Assembly (NCBI GenBank): GCA_002408385.1
Contig: DHSB01000179.1
Span: 75,413-124,948 of the forward strand
Direction: 5' to 3'
Source of the DNA: Myxococcales bacterium UBA5297
GTDB taxonomy: Bacteria; Myxococcota; Myxococcia; Myxococcales; UBA5297
Length of the DNA stretch: 49,536 nucleotides
Every line of letters begins with the position of its first letter. Position 1 is the first letter of the stretch. The position numbers and the translations under genes are program-made. The notes under the pieces were generated by a model. The model worked only from the letters and a program-made list of their open reading frames with translations. It did no database searches and was not told the DNA's origin. Positions 8,569 to 16,800 of the stretch are shown in pieces.

Positions 8569-9507
8569 ATGGCGCCCGCCTCCACCCAGTTTCCGCTCTG
8601 GGCCTGGATCGCTTTCGGCGCGGTCGCGCTCGTCCTGCTGTTCGCCGACCTCTTCGGCCACCGCAAGGGACAGGCCGACACCCGCAAGTCCGCGATCCTC
8701 TGGAGCGCGGTCTGGATAGGCTCCGGGCTGGCCTTCTACGGCTTCATCTGGATCGCCTTCGGCTACGCGCCGGCGCAGGACTACCTGGGCGCCTACCTCA
8801 TCGAGAAGAGCCTCAGCCTCGACAACATCTTCGTCTTTCTCGTCATCTTCGAGAGCCTGCAGATACCCCAGCGCGATCAGCGCACCGTGCTCTACCTGGG
8901 CATCCTTGGGGCGGTCGTCTTCCGCGCCATCTTCATCTTCCTGGGCGCCGCCGCGCTCGAGCGCTGGCACTTCGTCGTCTACGTCTTCGCCGCCATCCTG
9001 CTGTGGGCCGCCTGGCGCGTCTTTCGCGAGAACCCGGCCGAGAAGAAGGAGAACAAGCTCGTCACCTTCCTCTCTCGCCACCTTCCGGTCACCACGCAGG
9101 TCCACGGCCGCAAGTTCTTCGCCAAGGAGAACGGTAAGCGGGTCGCCACCCCGCTGTTGGTGGCGATAGTCGCCCTCGAATTGACCGACATCACCTTCGC
9201 CGTCGACTCGGTGCCCGCGGCCCTGGCCATCACCACCAACCGCTTCCTCGTCTACACCTCGAACATCTTCGCCATCCTCGGTCTGCGCGCTCTCTACGTC
9301 GTGCTCGCCACCACCATCTGCGAGCTCGAGTACCTGCACTACGGCCTGGCCGTCGTCCTCGCCTTCGCCGCGGCCAAGCTGGCGATCTCGAGCTGGGTGG
9401 AGATCCCGGCGCTGCTGTCGGTCGCGGTGATCGTCGTCGTCATCGGCGGCTCGGCCCTGGCGAGCGTGCGCAGACGCAACCGTCGAAAGTGCGAGCAGGG
9501 GCAGTAG
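8569..9507 (+). CDS. TerC/Alx-family integral membrane protein
   Basis: A 312-residue polytopic membrane protein. Two family signatures are plain: EKSLSLDNIFVF (about residues 79-90) and ELTDITFAVDSVPA (about residues 203-216). They carry the acidic residues thought to handle metal. Eight or nine hydrophobic segments are visible. Family members (Alx, TerC, MeeY) are linked to manganese export, tellurite resistance, or metal loading of exported proteins. No manganese riboswitch can fit in the 7-nt gap to the upstream lipoprotein gene, so any such control would have to act at the head of the operon. The C-terminus is strongly basic. Confidence 0.9.
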   Translation: MAPASTQFPLWAWIAFGAVALVLLFADLFGHRKGQADTRKSAILWSAVWIGSGLAFYGFIWIAFGYAPAQDYLGAYLIEKSLSLDNIFVFLVIFESLQIPQRDQRTVLYLGILGAVVFRAIFIFLGAAALERWHFVVYVFAAILLWAAWRVFRENPAEKKENKLVTFLSRHLPVTTQVHGRKFFAKENGKRVATPLLVAIVALELTDITFAVDSVPAALAITTNRFLVYTSNIFAILGLRALYVVLATTICELEYLHYGLAVVLAFAAAKLAISSWVEIPALLSVAVIVVVIGGSALASVRRRNRRKCEQGQ

Positions 9508-9617
9508 GAGCGCGCCTTCGTGTCAACGGCAGGCCTGGGCCCCCGGGCCTTCGTTGCGGCCCACTCCCCGCGCGCCCACCTTGCGATCGTGGGCGTGAAC
9601 GCCTCGGGGGGCGAAGG

Positions 9618-10334
9618 ATGCGCATCGCGGTCTGCCTTCTTGCCGGCCTGCTTGCGCTTGGCGCGACCGGGTGCGGCAAAGACACCTGCTCTGCCGGCAA
9701 GACGCTCTGCTCGGGCGAGTGCGTCGATCTGCAGACGAGCGTGCTGCACTGCGGCCAGTGCGGCGCCGCCTGCCCGGCTCGCAACGCGTGCTTTGAGGGC
9801 TCCTGCAGCGAAGGCTGCCGCGAGCCGCTCGCTTTCTGCGATCCGGGCGTGTGCGTCGACCTGTCGGTCGACCTGCGCAACTGCGGGGTCTGCGACTTCA
9901 AGTGCCGGGCCTTCGAGAACTGCGTTCAGGGCGAGTGCGTCTTCGCCTGCCCGGAAAACCTGGCCTTCTGCGCACCGGGCATCTGCGTCGACCTGCAGAC
10001 CGACAGCTTCAACTGCGGCGAGTGCAACTTCACCTGCACCGATCAGCAGACCTGCTCGGCGGGCCTGTGCACCTTCGGGTGCTTCCCGCCACTGGTCGCC
10101 TGCCCGCCGGGCAAGTGCGTCAACGTCGGCAACGACCCGCTCAACTGCGGGGCCTGCGCCAACCGCTGCCTGCGCGAGGAGATCTGTCTGGGAGCGCTCT
10201 GCCAGCGCTGCCTCGCCGGGAAGCTCGCCTGCAACAACCTGTGCGTCGACCCGATGTCCGACCGCAACAACTGTGGCGCCTGCGACGTGCAGTGCATGAA
10301 CGGGAGACGCTGCCTCAATGGCCGTTGCCTCTGA
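9618..10334 (+). CDS. Cys-rich lipoprotein with five STIG1-like repeats
   Basis: A 238-residue exported protein with about 17% Cys. The signal ends ALGATGC, a plausible lipobox. The mature part is five copies of a module of about 40 residues built as C-VD/N-(x)7-NCG-x-C-x(3)-C-x(5)-C-x(2)-G-x-C (for example CVDLQTDSFNCGECNFTC). This resembles the plant STIG1 family, and such repeats are frequent in myxobacterial genomes, where they are often misnamed. It is expected to be disulfide-rich and surface-located. Its last 17 nt overlap the start of the giant peptidase/barrel gene, which suggests translational coupling. The ATG at 9618 has only a weak GAAGG beside it. Confidence 0.8.
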   Translation: MRIAVCLLAGLLALGATGCGKDTCSAGKTLCSGECVDLQTSVLHCGQCGAACPARNACFEGSCSEGCREPLAFCDPGVCVDLSVDLRNCGVCDFKCRAFENCVQGECVFACPENLAFCAPGICVDLQTDSFNCGECNFTCTDQQTCSAGLCTFGCFPPLVACPPGKCVNVGNDPLNCGACANRCLREEICLGALCQRCLAGKLACNNLCVDPMSDRNNCGACDVQCMNGRRCLNGRCL

Positions 10335-13257
10335 GCGAGGCCCCGGCCTGGCGACAGCGCTCGTAGTCGCCCTTTGGCTGCCTGCCGCCTTCGCGCCCGC
10401 GTCGGCGCTCGCCGACGAGCCGGCCCTCCAACTCCAGACGGTGCTGCCGTCGCTGCCCGGCCAGAACCAGGTGCGCTGGTGGGAGTTCGACTGGCGCTTC
10501 ACCGACTTTGGCCCGGTGCCCGACGCGGCGCCGGTGCGGCTGTTCTTCTACGAGGAGGAGCGCGGCGTCGCGCAGCTCGTCCTGCCGTTCATCGAGCAGG
10601 CTTATCGCGACTTCGCCGAGCTCTTCGACTTCGCCCCCGACCAGACCGTCCCCTTCCTGCTCTACAACTCGCACTTCGAGTTCGAATCGACGACCGCCTT
10701 CTTCATCTCCGAGACGGTGCTCGGGGTGACCAGCACGCAGGACTTGACGATGGCGCTGCCGTACTGGGGCGAGCGCCAGCGCTTCGAGCACGTGATGCGC
10801 CACGAGCTGGCCCACCAGTTCACCATCCAGAAGGTCGTCGCCGCCGGCCGCGAGGCGAACGCCTGCAACCCGCTGCAGCTCATGCCCCTGTGGTTCATCG
10901 AGGGGGTCGCCGAGCTCATCTCGCTCGGCGAGCTGACTCCGGAGGTGCGCGCGGCGCTCGCCGATCTGCTCATCCGCGAGGAGCTGCCCGACCTCTTCAG
11001 CGAGGGCCCGGGGACCTACGAGCGCATCTACCTCGTCGGTCACGCCCAGGCCCGCTACCTCGAGGAGACCTTCGGCGAGGGGACCGTCCAGCGCATCCTC
11101 GCCGAGTCGCCGCGGCTGTGCGGCAGCCTCTCCTTCTTCTCGGCCCCGGAGCCGACCGACACCTTCGCGCGGCTGCTCAGCGAGCTGACCGGGGCGAGCC
11201 CCGACAGGCTGCGCCGACGCTGGGCCGAGTGGGCGCGCGACCAGCTCGAGCCGCTGCCCGAGAAGCCGTTCGAAGGCCTGGAGGTCTTCGACGAGCTCGG
11301 CGCGGGCCAAATCGACTCCTTCGCGATCGCGCCCGATGGACGCACGCTCTTCTACCGCACCGTCGATCGCGACACCGGCGTCGCCAGCCTCTACCTGCGC
11401 GACCTCGAGGACCCGGGCTCGCGCCGGCTCGTGACGCAAGATCAGCGGCTCGGCCTCGAGTCGCTGCACCCGACCGGCCGGCGCGTCACCGCCATCGGCG
11501 CCGACCGGTTCGCCTTCGTCGGCCGGCGCGGCGCGAGCGACGCGCTCTTCGTGGGCCGCTATCGACGCGAGGAGTCGAACGGCCGGGTGCGCTTCGAGCT
11601 GCTCGGCGAGCGGATCATCGACCTGAGCGACGCCTACTCGCTCATCGAGGGCGGCTATCCGGCCATCGATCCGACCTCGGGCGCGATCGCCTTCTCGGGC
11701 CTGAGCCGGGAGACGGGGTTTCTCGACCTCTTCCGCATCGACGACCCCTTCGACCGCCGCTCGCGCATCGAGCGACTCACCTCGGACCCCTTCGCGGAGA
11801 TCGGGCTCGCCTTCGCGCCCGACGGCGCGCTCTTCTTCGCGAGCGACGCGACGCCCGACGCGCGCTTCGAGATCGCGCGGCTGGCCGGCGACAAGCCGCT
11901 CTTGCTGACCGACTTCGAGGGCAGCGTCGACGCGACCTCGCCCTTCCCGCTCGGCGGCGAGGGCTTCCTCTTCGACAGCGGCGCCTCGGGCCGGGTCCAG
12001 GCCTATCGGGCCTCGGACGGCGAGATCGCCCGCGTCAGCGCCGTGGCCACCTCGCTGCAGAGCCCCGCCCTCGACCACCAGGAACGGCTGCTCGGGCTCG
12101 CCCTGGTCGACGGGCAGAGCGCGCTGGTGCGCCTGCCGCGCGCCCAGCCCGTCTCGAGCCCGGTCGAGGCGCGTGCCGCCGGGCAACCCGAGCCCTGGCG
12201 CGTGCCCCAAGCTTCACTCGGCGAGGTGCAGCGCTACCGGCCGCTCTCGACGCTCGGGCTCGAGGCGGCCACCGCGCTCATCTCGGGCGGCCCGCTCATC
12301 CTCGCCGACCTCGTCTTCGCCGACATGTTCCGCAGCGAGCTGATCGGGCTGAGCGTCTACATCCTGGGCGACTTCGACCTGACCGAAGCCGAGCTCTTCT
12401 ACTTCGACCGCTCGGGCCGCTTCGGCCGGGGCGTCTCGCTCTTCGTCGACTCCGGCCAGCAGCTCCTCGAGGGGCAGCTTCTGGTCGACCCGCTGCTCGA
12501 CTCGTATTTCGTCCAGCGCTTCGGCGCCCGGGGCTTCATCGAGTATCCGTTCGGTCGCTTCACGCGAATCGAGGCCTTCGTCGCCCCGCAAGGCATCCGC
12601 GTCTTCGACTTCACCTTCCCCGAGAGCCCGTTCGCGCAGGCAAACCGCGGCGTCTTCCCCGCGCTCGAGGTCGGCGCCCGCTTCGCGCTCGACACCACCC
12701 GGGTCGCGCTGGTCGGGCCCTACGCCGGCTATGCGGCATCGCTGGGGACCACCGGCACCTATCTCTTCGGCGGCCCGGACCCCTTCGCGACCGTCACCGG
12801 CGAGCTGCGAGGCTCGCAGCCGCTGCTGCGCGGCTACGAGCGGCTCTTCCTGCACGAGCGGGTCATCGCCGGCGCCAATCTCGGAGGCGACCTCGCCGAG
12901 CAGTACTACCTGCCGGCCGCCTACAACCTGCGGGCCTTCCGCGAGGGGTCGAGCCGCCTGCTCGGCAGCGGTTACTACGTCGGGCAGCTCGAGCTGCACT
13001 TCCCGCTCGCGCCGGTGCTCGCCGAGACGATCTATCTGCAGGGCCTGGTCGGCGTGGACGCCGGGTCGATCTTCTTCGACTGGCGCGACGCGCTGGACCA
13101 GCGGGTCGCCAACACGGTGCTCGGCGGCAGCTTCGGCTTCGGGCCGCTCATCCTCAGGCTCCAGTGGGCCAGGCCCTTCAGCATCGGCGCGGGCGTGCCG
13201 GTGCGCGGGTGGATCTTCCATCTGGCGATCCTCACCCCCTTCGGGGCGCTGTTCTGA
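10318..13257 (+). CDS. exported peptidase MA-like / PD40 propeller / outer-membrane barrel protein
   Basis: A 979-residue protein. A signal peptide (cleavage near residue 32, ALA) leads into a gluzincin-like domain with HELAHQFT at about residues 162-169 and a downstream ligand Glu in WFIEGVAELIS. This fits peptidase MA-like proteases. Residues of about 320-620 contain repeated blade motifs (SFAIAPDGRTLFYR, AIDPTSGAIAFSG, LAFAPDGALFFAS) of a TolB/PD40 propeller. The last 350 residues are amphipathic strands rich in YVGQLELHFPL-type patterns and end in F, resembling a BamA/surface-antigen barrel. The likely site is the outer membrane with a periplasmic or surface protease. It is translationally coupled to the Cys-rich lipoprotein by a 17-nt overlap. 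Confidence 0.82.
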   Translation: MAVASERGPGLATALVVALWLPAAFAPASALADEPALQLQTVLPSLPGQNQVRWWEFDWRFTDFGPVPDAAPVRLFFYEEERGVAQLVLPFIEQAYRDFAELFDFAPDQTVPFLLYNSHFEFESTTAFFISETVLGVTSTQDLTMALPYWGERQRFEHVMRHELAHQFTIQKVVAAGREANACNPLQLMPLWFIEGVAELISLGELTPEVRAALADLLIREELPDLFSEGPGTYERIYLVGHAQARYLEETFGEGTVQRILAESPRLCGSLSFFSAPEPTDTFARLLSELTGASPDRLRRRWAEWARDQLEPLPEKPFEGLEVFDELGAGQIDSFAIAPDGRTLFYRTVDRDTGVASLYLRDLEDPGSRRLVTQDQRLGLESLHPTGRRVTAIGADRFAFVGRRGASDALFVGRYRREESNGRVRFELLGERIIDLSDAYSLIEGGYPAIDPTSGAIAFSGLSRETGFLDLFRIDDPFDRRSRIERLTSDPFAEIGLAFAPDGALFFASDATPDARFEIARLAGDKPLLLTDFEGSVDATSPFPLGGEGFLFDSGASGRVQAYRASDGEIARVSAVATSLQSPALDHQERLLGLALVDGQSALVRLPRAQPVSSPVEARAAGQPEPWRVPQASLGEVQRYRPLSTLGLEAATALISGGPLILADLVFADMFRSELIGLSVYILGDFDLTEAELFYFDRSGRFGRGVSLFVDSGQQLLEGQLLVDPLLDSYFVQRFGARGFIEYPFGRFTRIEAFVAPQGIRVFDFTFPESPFAQANRGVFPALEVGARFALDTTRVALVGPYAGYAASLGTTGTYLFGGPDPFATVTGELRGSQPLLRGYERLFLHERVIAGANLGGDLAEQYYLPAAYNLRAFREGSSRLLGSGYYVGQLELHFPLAPVLAETIYLQGLVGVDAGSIFFDWRDALDQRVANTVLGGSFGFGPLILRLQWARPFSIGAGVPVRGWIFHLAILTPFGALF

Positions 13258-13441
13258 GGCGCGGGGCCCTGCCGAAGAGGCCGACGGGGCGCCGGCGGGG
13301 CCGCCTCGATGGCCTGATCCTCCCCCAAACAGCGGACGACTGGCCGGCTCACGCGGTGGGAGGAGGCGCGTGGGCTCCCCCTTTCGGGGGGCGCCGACCG
13401 CTCAAATCCACCCGTCGGGGCCTCGGCAGACGAGCTCTGGG

Positions 13442-13641
13442 GTGCACGGGAGCACTGTCGGCGACCGACGACGCGACCGTGGCGTGCGCGGGAGCGCTGT
13501 CGGCGGCCGACGATGCTTCCTTTGACGTGCACGGGGGCGCTGTCGGCGACCGACGATGCTTCCTTTGGCGTGCACGGGAGCGCTGTCGGCGACCGACGAC
13601 GCGACCTTTGACGTGCACGGGGGCTCTGTCGGCGACCGACA
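13442..13641. repeat. 43-bp minisatellite, about 4.7 units, with an internal hairpin
   Basis: Units begin with GTGCACGGG at 13442, 13484, 13527, 13570 and 13613. The first is 42 bp and the next three are 43 bp; the last is partial. Each full unit carries GTCGG-CGA-CCGAC (GTCGGCGGCCGAC in the second), a 5-bp palindrome with a 3-nt loop. Units alternate two versions at the 3' half (CGATGCTTCC and CGACGCGAC). No gene is seen in this 483-bp gap between convergent genes. Confidence 0.85.
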
Positions 13642-13690
13642 GAGGGCCCGTAGCCGTGCTGGCGATCCGGCGGATCGCCACGCCCACCGA

Positions 13691-13710
13691 GGCCGGCACG
13701 AAGGCCGGCC
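13691..13710. repeat. D-type palindrome copy 2
   Basis: GGCCGGCACGAAGGCCGGCC, a 7-bp stem with loop ACGAAG. Identical to the core at 39997-40016. It lies just beyond the stop of the SSB-tail gene on the opposite strand. Confidence 0.7.
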
Positions 13711-13740
13711 CTTCGGCGTCTCACTACGTCCGAGGGCGAC

Positions 13741-14196
13741 TCAGAACGGGATGTCGTCGTCGCCCGGCGGAGGCGGCTCGTAGCCGCCGCCGCTCTCGCC
13801 GCCGCCACCGCCCTGCTGGCGCGCGATCTCGGCCTCGATGGCGGCGAGCAGCGCCCGCTCCTTTTCGTGCCAGCGCGACTTGGCCGGGTCGTTCAGCGTG
13901 CGATGGCAGCCGGCCGCATAGTACTCGAGGTCCTGCATGCTCGCGCCCTGGATTGGCATGCCCTTGCTGCGCCCGTAGTTGGGCAGGACCATGCCTCCAC
14001 CACCGTAGGCGGGCGCGGGCGAATACGCCGCCGCAGGCCGCGCCGCCGGGGCCACGGGCGAAGCGCCGATCTGCAGCTCGCCCATCCTCAGGACGAAGCC
14101 GTCGCCGCTCTTGATCGCGGTCCCCACGCGCACCTGCTCGACGCTGCCGTCGGGGCGCCGCACCTCAACCGTCACTGGATAGCCTTGCTCGCTCAT
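13741..14196 (-). CDS. small protein with a KGxPI/YY domain and an SSB-like DDDIPF C-terminal tip
   Basis: A 151-residue protein of unknown function. Residues 1-45 look like a beta-rich module (VTVEVRRPDGSVEQVRVG). An Ala/Pro/Gly linker leads to a helical segment with YGRSKGMPI, DLEYYAAGC and DPAKSRWHEKERALL, somewhat like the small domain at the C-terminus of ExoX-type exonucleases. A Gly/Pro-rich linker then ends in GDDDIPF and stop, the same tip used by single-stranded DNA-binding protein to recruit repair and replication enzymes. No OB fold is evident, so this is not SSB itself. The ATG at 14196 is chosen on protein character; no clear ribosome-binding site is seen. It is divergent from the 119-residue gene. 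Confidence 0.75.
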   Translation of the reverse strand: MSEQGYPVTVEVRRPDGSVEQVRVGTAIKSGDGFVLRMGELQIGASPVAPAARPAAAYSPAPAYGGGGMVLPNYGRSKGMPIQGASMQDLEYYAAGCHRTLNDPAKSRWHEKERALLAAIEAEIARQQGGGGGESGGGYEPPPPGDDDIPF

Positions 14197-14328
14197 GGGC
14201 CGAGGGAGATCGCACGGCCGACCCGGCAGCGTCAACGGTCGGATGCACGGCGGCGCCTGCCTGCCCGACCACGTCGGGCCGTGGACGGGGCCCGGCCGCG
14301 GTGTCTACCTCAGTCGAGGAGGAAGGCC

Positions 14329-14688
14329 ATGCCCGAGAAGAGCCTCGAGGAGCGCACCAAGGCCGCCAAGGCCGAGGGCAAGACAGTCACCATCAAGGAG
14401 AGCGACATCGAGCCGGACCTCGAGCAGATGGGCGAGACCCGGCACGGCGAGAAGAAGAGCCGCGGGGTCATCGGAGAGGAGCATCCGGAAGGCCGCTCGA
14501 CGAGCCACCACCAGCCGCCGGGCCATGGCCACATGACCCGCCCGCCGCTCGGCGACGAGGCCGAGTCGGTGCTTCCGCCCGAGGGCCGGCGCGCTGCCCT
14601 GCCGCGCGAAGAGGCCGAGTACGAGCGCATCAAGGAAGGCCATCCGTCGCGGCTCTCACCGAGCGGCAAGAAGCGCGGCGAGCCGTAG
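14329..14688 (+). CDS. small highly charged protein, unknown function
   Basis: A 119-residue, very hydrophilic protein rich in Glu, Lys, Arg and His, with no hydrophobic segment or known motif. It starts MPEKSLEERTKAAKAEGK and ends in a Lys/Arg-rich patch. It is likely largely disordered and cytoplasmic. The start is well supported by GAGGAGGAAGG immediately upstream, the main reason to believe the gene. It is divergently placed with the SSB-tail gene across 132 bp. I do not recognise the family. Confidence 0.55.
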   Translation: MPEKSLEERTKAAKAEGKTVTIKESDIEPDLEQMGETRHGEKKSRGVIGEEHPEGRSTSHHQPPGHGHMTRPPLGDEAESVLPPEGRRAALPREEAEYERIKEGHPSRLSPSGKKRGEP

Positions 14689-15049
14689 GGCCCGGACAGC
14701 CGCCGCCCGTTCCAGCCTGGGTATCGGCCTGGTCTTGCCAGGCTGAGGCCCAAAGGTCTGAACAGGCAAGTTTCTTCTGGATTGCTGCACCGAAGCTGCG
14801 GGGCATCCATGCCTTGAAGCGTGTCGGAACCGACAACTCCACCTCTGGCGGTATGAACAGAGAATCGCCATTAGCGTGAGCGGTTTCGAGCGCTCCGCGA
14901 CGGCACCGTCTCGGCCCGAGGCGGCCTATTCGAGGAACAAGAGCACCGCCGTTGCGCAGTGCCCGATGGGGTCGGTCCGTGTTTTCAAGGTATCGTGTCG
15001 TCGGTGCCCGAGTCGGCCGGGAGCGAGCACAATCCGACGGAAGACCCTC
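14689..15049. other. 361-bp lower-GC intergenic region
   Basis: Visibly richer in A and T than its surroundings, continuing into the next gene. It must contain that gene's promoter, but I cannot place a convincing one; GTTTTCAAGGTATCG near 14992 is the most AT-rich part. No gene seen. Confidence 0.45.
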
Positions 15050-15877
15050 ATGAAACGAAACCCACTCCTCTTTGCAGCCATCCTTTGCGGTGCACTCCTC
15101 GCTTGCGAATCCGAGCCCTCGCCGGGTCTTGAAGAAGCCAACTGCGAGAACGGGAAGAAGGACGGGGACGAGACCGGCGTCGATTGTGGTGGGAAATGTG
15201 CCCCCTGTGTCTCAGAAGACCCCTGCACGAACGGAGAAAAGGACAGCGAGGAGACCGACGTCGACTGCGGCGGAAGCACCTGTGAACGCTGCAATGCCGA
15301 TCGGCTCTGCGAAACGGCGAGCGATTGCCAAGCCGGTATGGTCTGCGAAGAAGCCTATAATTGCTACCCGTTCTGCAACCACAAAACGATCTGCAAAACA
15401 GTACCAGAGACGTGCTCTCCGGGCGCCTGTGACTCGGCGCACTATTGCCATGAGGCATGTGAGCCGCTCGGGCAACCCGGCGAGAAGTGCGCGGATTTGG
15501 GCAACGGGCTCGGCGTTCAAACTTGCGTCGACGGATACACCTGCAGCGATGACAAATGCGTCGCCATCGCTTGCAACAACAACGGGGTCAGGGACGGCAC
15601 CGAGTCGGGCATCGATTGCGGGGCCTCGTGCGGCATCGAATGCGCCACTTTCAGCACGTGCCGGTCGGATTTCGACTGTGTCGAGGGGTCGGGATGCCAG
15701 AGCGGCCCCTGCCATAGGACCTGTCACAACTCGGAGCTGTGCATGCCGCTGAAGCCGAATTGTGATGCCGGCGCCTGCGCGGCGGGCCAGGACTGCCAGA
15801 CCGTCTACGTCTGGACAGACCCCGTCTACTACTGCAGCCCCGCGCAATGCGATTCTTCGACGATGTGCGGGGACTAA
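15050..15877 (+). CDS. Cys-rich lipoprotein with NGxxDGxExGxDCGG repeats
   Basis: A 275-residue predicted lipoprotein; the signal ends GALLAC with Cys at residue 19. At least three copies of the motif NGxKDGxETGVDCGGxC occur (starts GKKDGDETGVDCGG, GEKDSEETDVDCGG, GVRDGTESGIDCG). This calcium-loop-like Asp/Glu pattern joined to disulfide Cys is common in myxobacterial surface proteins. The rest is Cys-rich with C-x(3)-C pairs. Codon use includes many A/T-ending codons (AAT, AAA, TAT, ACA) that neighbours avoid, so recent transfer or a different history is possible. The ATG at 15050 fits the signal; no strong ribosome-binding site is visible. Confidence 0.75.
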   Translation: MKRNPLLFAAILCGALLACESEPSPGLEEANCENGKKDGDETGVDCGGKCAPCVSEDPCTNGEKDSEETDVDCGGSTCERCNADRLCETASDCQAGMVCEEAYNCYPFCNHKTICKTVPETCSPGACDSAHYCHEACEPLGQPGEKCADLGNGLGVQTCVDGYTCSDDKCVAIACNNNGVRDGTESGIDCGASCGIECATFSTCRSDFDCVEGSGCQSGPCHRTCHNSELCMPLKPNCDAGACAAGQDCQTVYVWTDPVYYCSPAQCDSSTMCGD

Positions 15878-15952
15878 GGGTGCGCGGTTACGCGGCTTAG
15901 AAACCGCGCGAGGCTGCGCGGAATCGAGTCGAAGTCCCCTCGACGAGCTCGG

Positions 15953-15985
15953 GGTGAGCGGAGGCGCCCCTCGCCTCCGTTCACC
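15953..15985. repeat. family A copy 3, strong hairpin between convergent genes
   Basis: Arms GGTGAGCGGAGGCG (15953-15966) and CGCCTCCGTTCACC (15972-15985) pair over 14 positions with one G-T, loop CCCCT. The flanks carry CCTTCGACAAGTTCGGGG and TCGACGAGCTCGGGG, typical of family A. With genes converging on it, it could terminate transcripts from both sides, though no T-run follows. Confidence 0.6.
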
Positions 15986-16051
15986 CTGAACCGCTCGCCA
16001 TGCCTGCCCCTTCGACAAGTTCGGGGATGGAGGCGCGGGCCCTGCCCCGGC

Positions 16052-16624
16052 TCAGAAGCTGGCCCCGACCGAACCCGAGACAGCGAAGTAGCCGCCTTGC
16101 GCCCCCGGGGCGAGATCGTCGGCGAACGACTCGAAGAACAGCGGGGTGAAGGTCGCGCGGACCCCGCCCACGAAGACGCCCTGGTTCCACTCGAGCCCTG
16201 CGGCCAGGGGCAGCTCGACCACGGTGTCGTCGTCGATGTAGAGGCTCGCCTCGCGCGTCGGCCGGTAGAACCCGAGCCCGATTCCGCCGGCCAGGTACGG
16301 CCGCGGCGCGGCCTCGCGGTTCGGAGTGGTGTAGAGGCGTCCGAGCGCCTGGAGACCATTGCGGACGACCGAGCCGTCGAGGCCCTGCAGCCCGTTGCTC
16401 GAGCCTTCGTAGTTCGCCTCGGCGGCCAGCAGCCCTGCCGGCAGCGCGACCGCCTGCGCGCCCCACTCGAAGCCCGGTGAGGTGAGCGGCGCAAAGTCGC
16501 CGGTCAGCCCGCCGAGCCCGCCTCGCAGCGAGAAGATGACCTCGGGCTCTTCGTCCTGGGCCGCGGCCGGGCAGGCGAGCAGCGCCGCCATCGCCGCCGC
16601 GCAAACGAACAGGATTCGCCGCAT
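16052..16624 (-). CDS. small outer-membrane beta-barrel protein
   Basis: A 190-residue exported protein. The signal peptide MRRILFVCAAAMAALLA ends near AQA-type cleavage (PAAAQ). The mature part alternates hydrophobic and polar residues with Gly and aromatic residues, as in an eight-stranded barrel (RPYLAGGIGLGFYR, GGYFAVSGSVGASF), and ends in Phe, the usual outer-membrane sorting signal. The function is unknown. Two adjacent ATGs occur; the second (16624) is preferred because the GGAG core is then 6 nt away rather than 3. Confidence 0.75.
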   Translation of the reverse strand: MRRILFVCAAAMAALLACPAAAQDEEPEVIFSLRGGLGGLTGDFAPLTSPGFEWGAQAVALPAGLLAAEANYEGSSNGLQGLDGSVVRNGLQALGRLYTTPNREAAPRPYLAGGIGLGFYRPTREASLYIDDDTVVELPLAAGLEWNQGVFVGGVRATFTPLFFESFADDLAPGAQGGYFAVSGSVGASF

Positions 16625-16689
16625 CATCGGCTCCTCCCTTCCCTCCGTCGTCTCCCCCAAAGCTCGGGACGCGGCGCGGCGGGTGCCAC

Positions 16690-16800
16690 CGGGGGCCGAA
16701 GATGCGCCGAGCAATCCTTCTTCGACCCCCTCCGGTTCCGCTCGCCCTCGAGCGTAGCTGCCGACGCGCGAGCCCGGGAGCGAGGTCGAAGGGCCCCTCC
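16690..16800. repeat. dispersed intergenic repeat, family A copy 4
   Basis: Close to copy 1: shares ATCCTTCTTCGAC, GAGCGTAGC, CGACGCGCGAGC and GTCGAAGGGCCCCT in the same order. It lies in a 462-bp gap between divergent genes. No gene or clear promoter is seen in the rest of that gap. Confidence 0.7.

Noticed and set aside
8520..8570. Manganese (yybP-ykoY) riboswitch upstream of the TerC gene
   Set aside because: Only 7 nt separate TerC from the upstream coding region; there is no room, and no such structure is seen before the operon.
13442..13641. CRISPR array
   Set aside because: Units are direct 43-bp repeats with no unique spacers, and no cas gene is in the window. The same holds for the 21-bp array at 34487-34697.
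10374..14114. A 1246-codon rightward open frame
   Set aside because: Arg/Ala-rich shadow of the peptidase/barrel gene in another frame, a common product of very GC-rich DNA.
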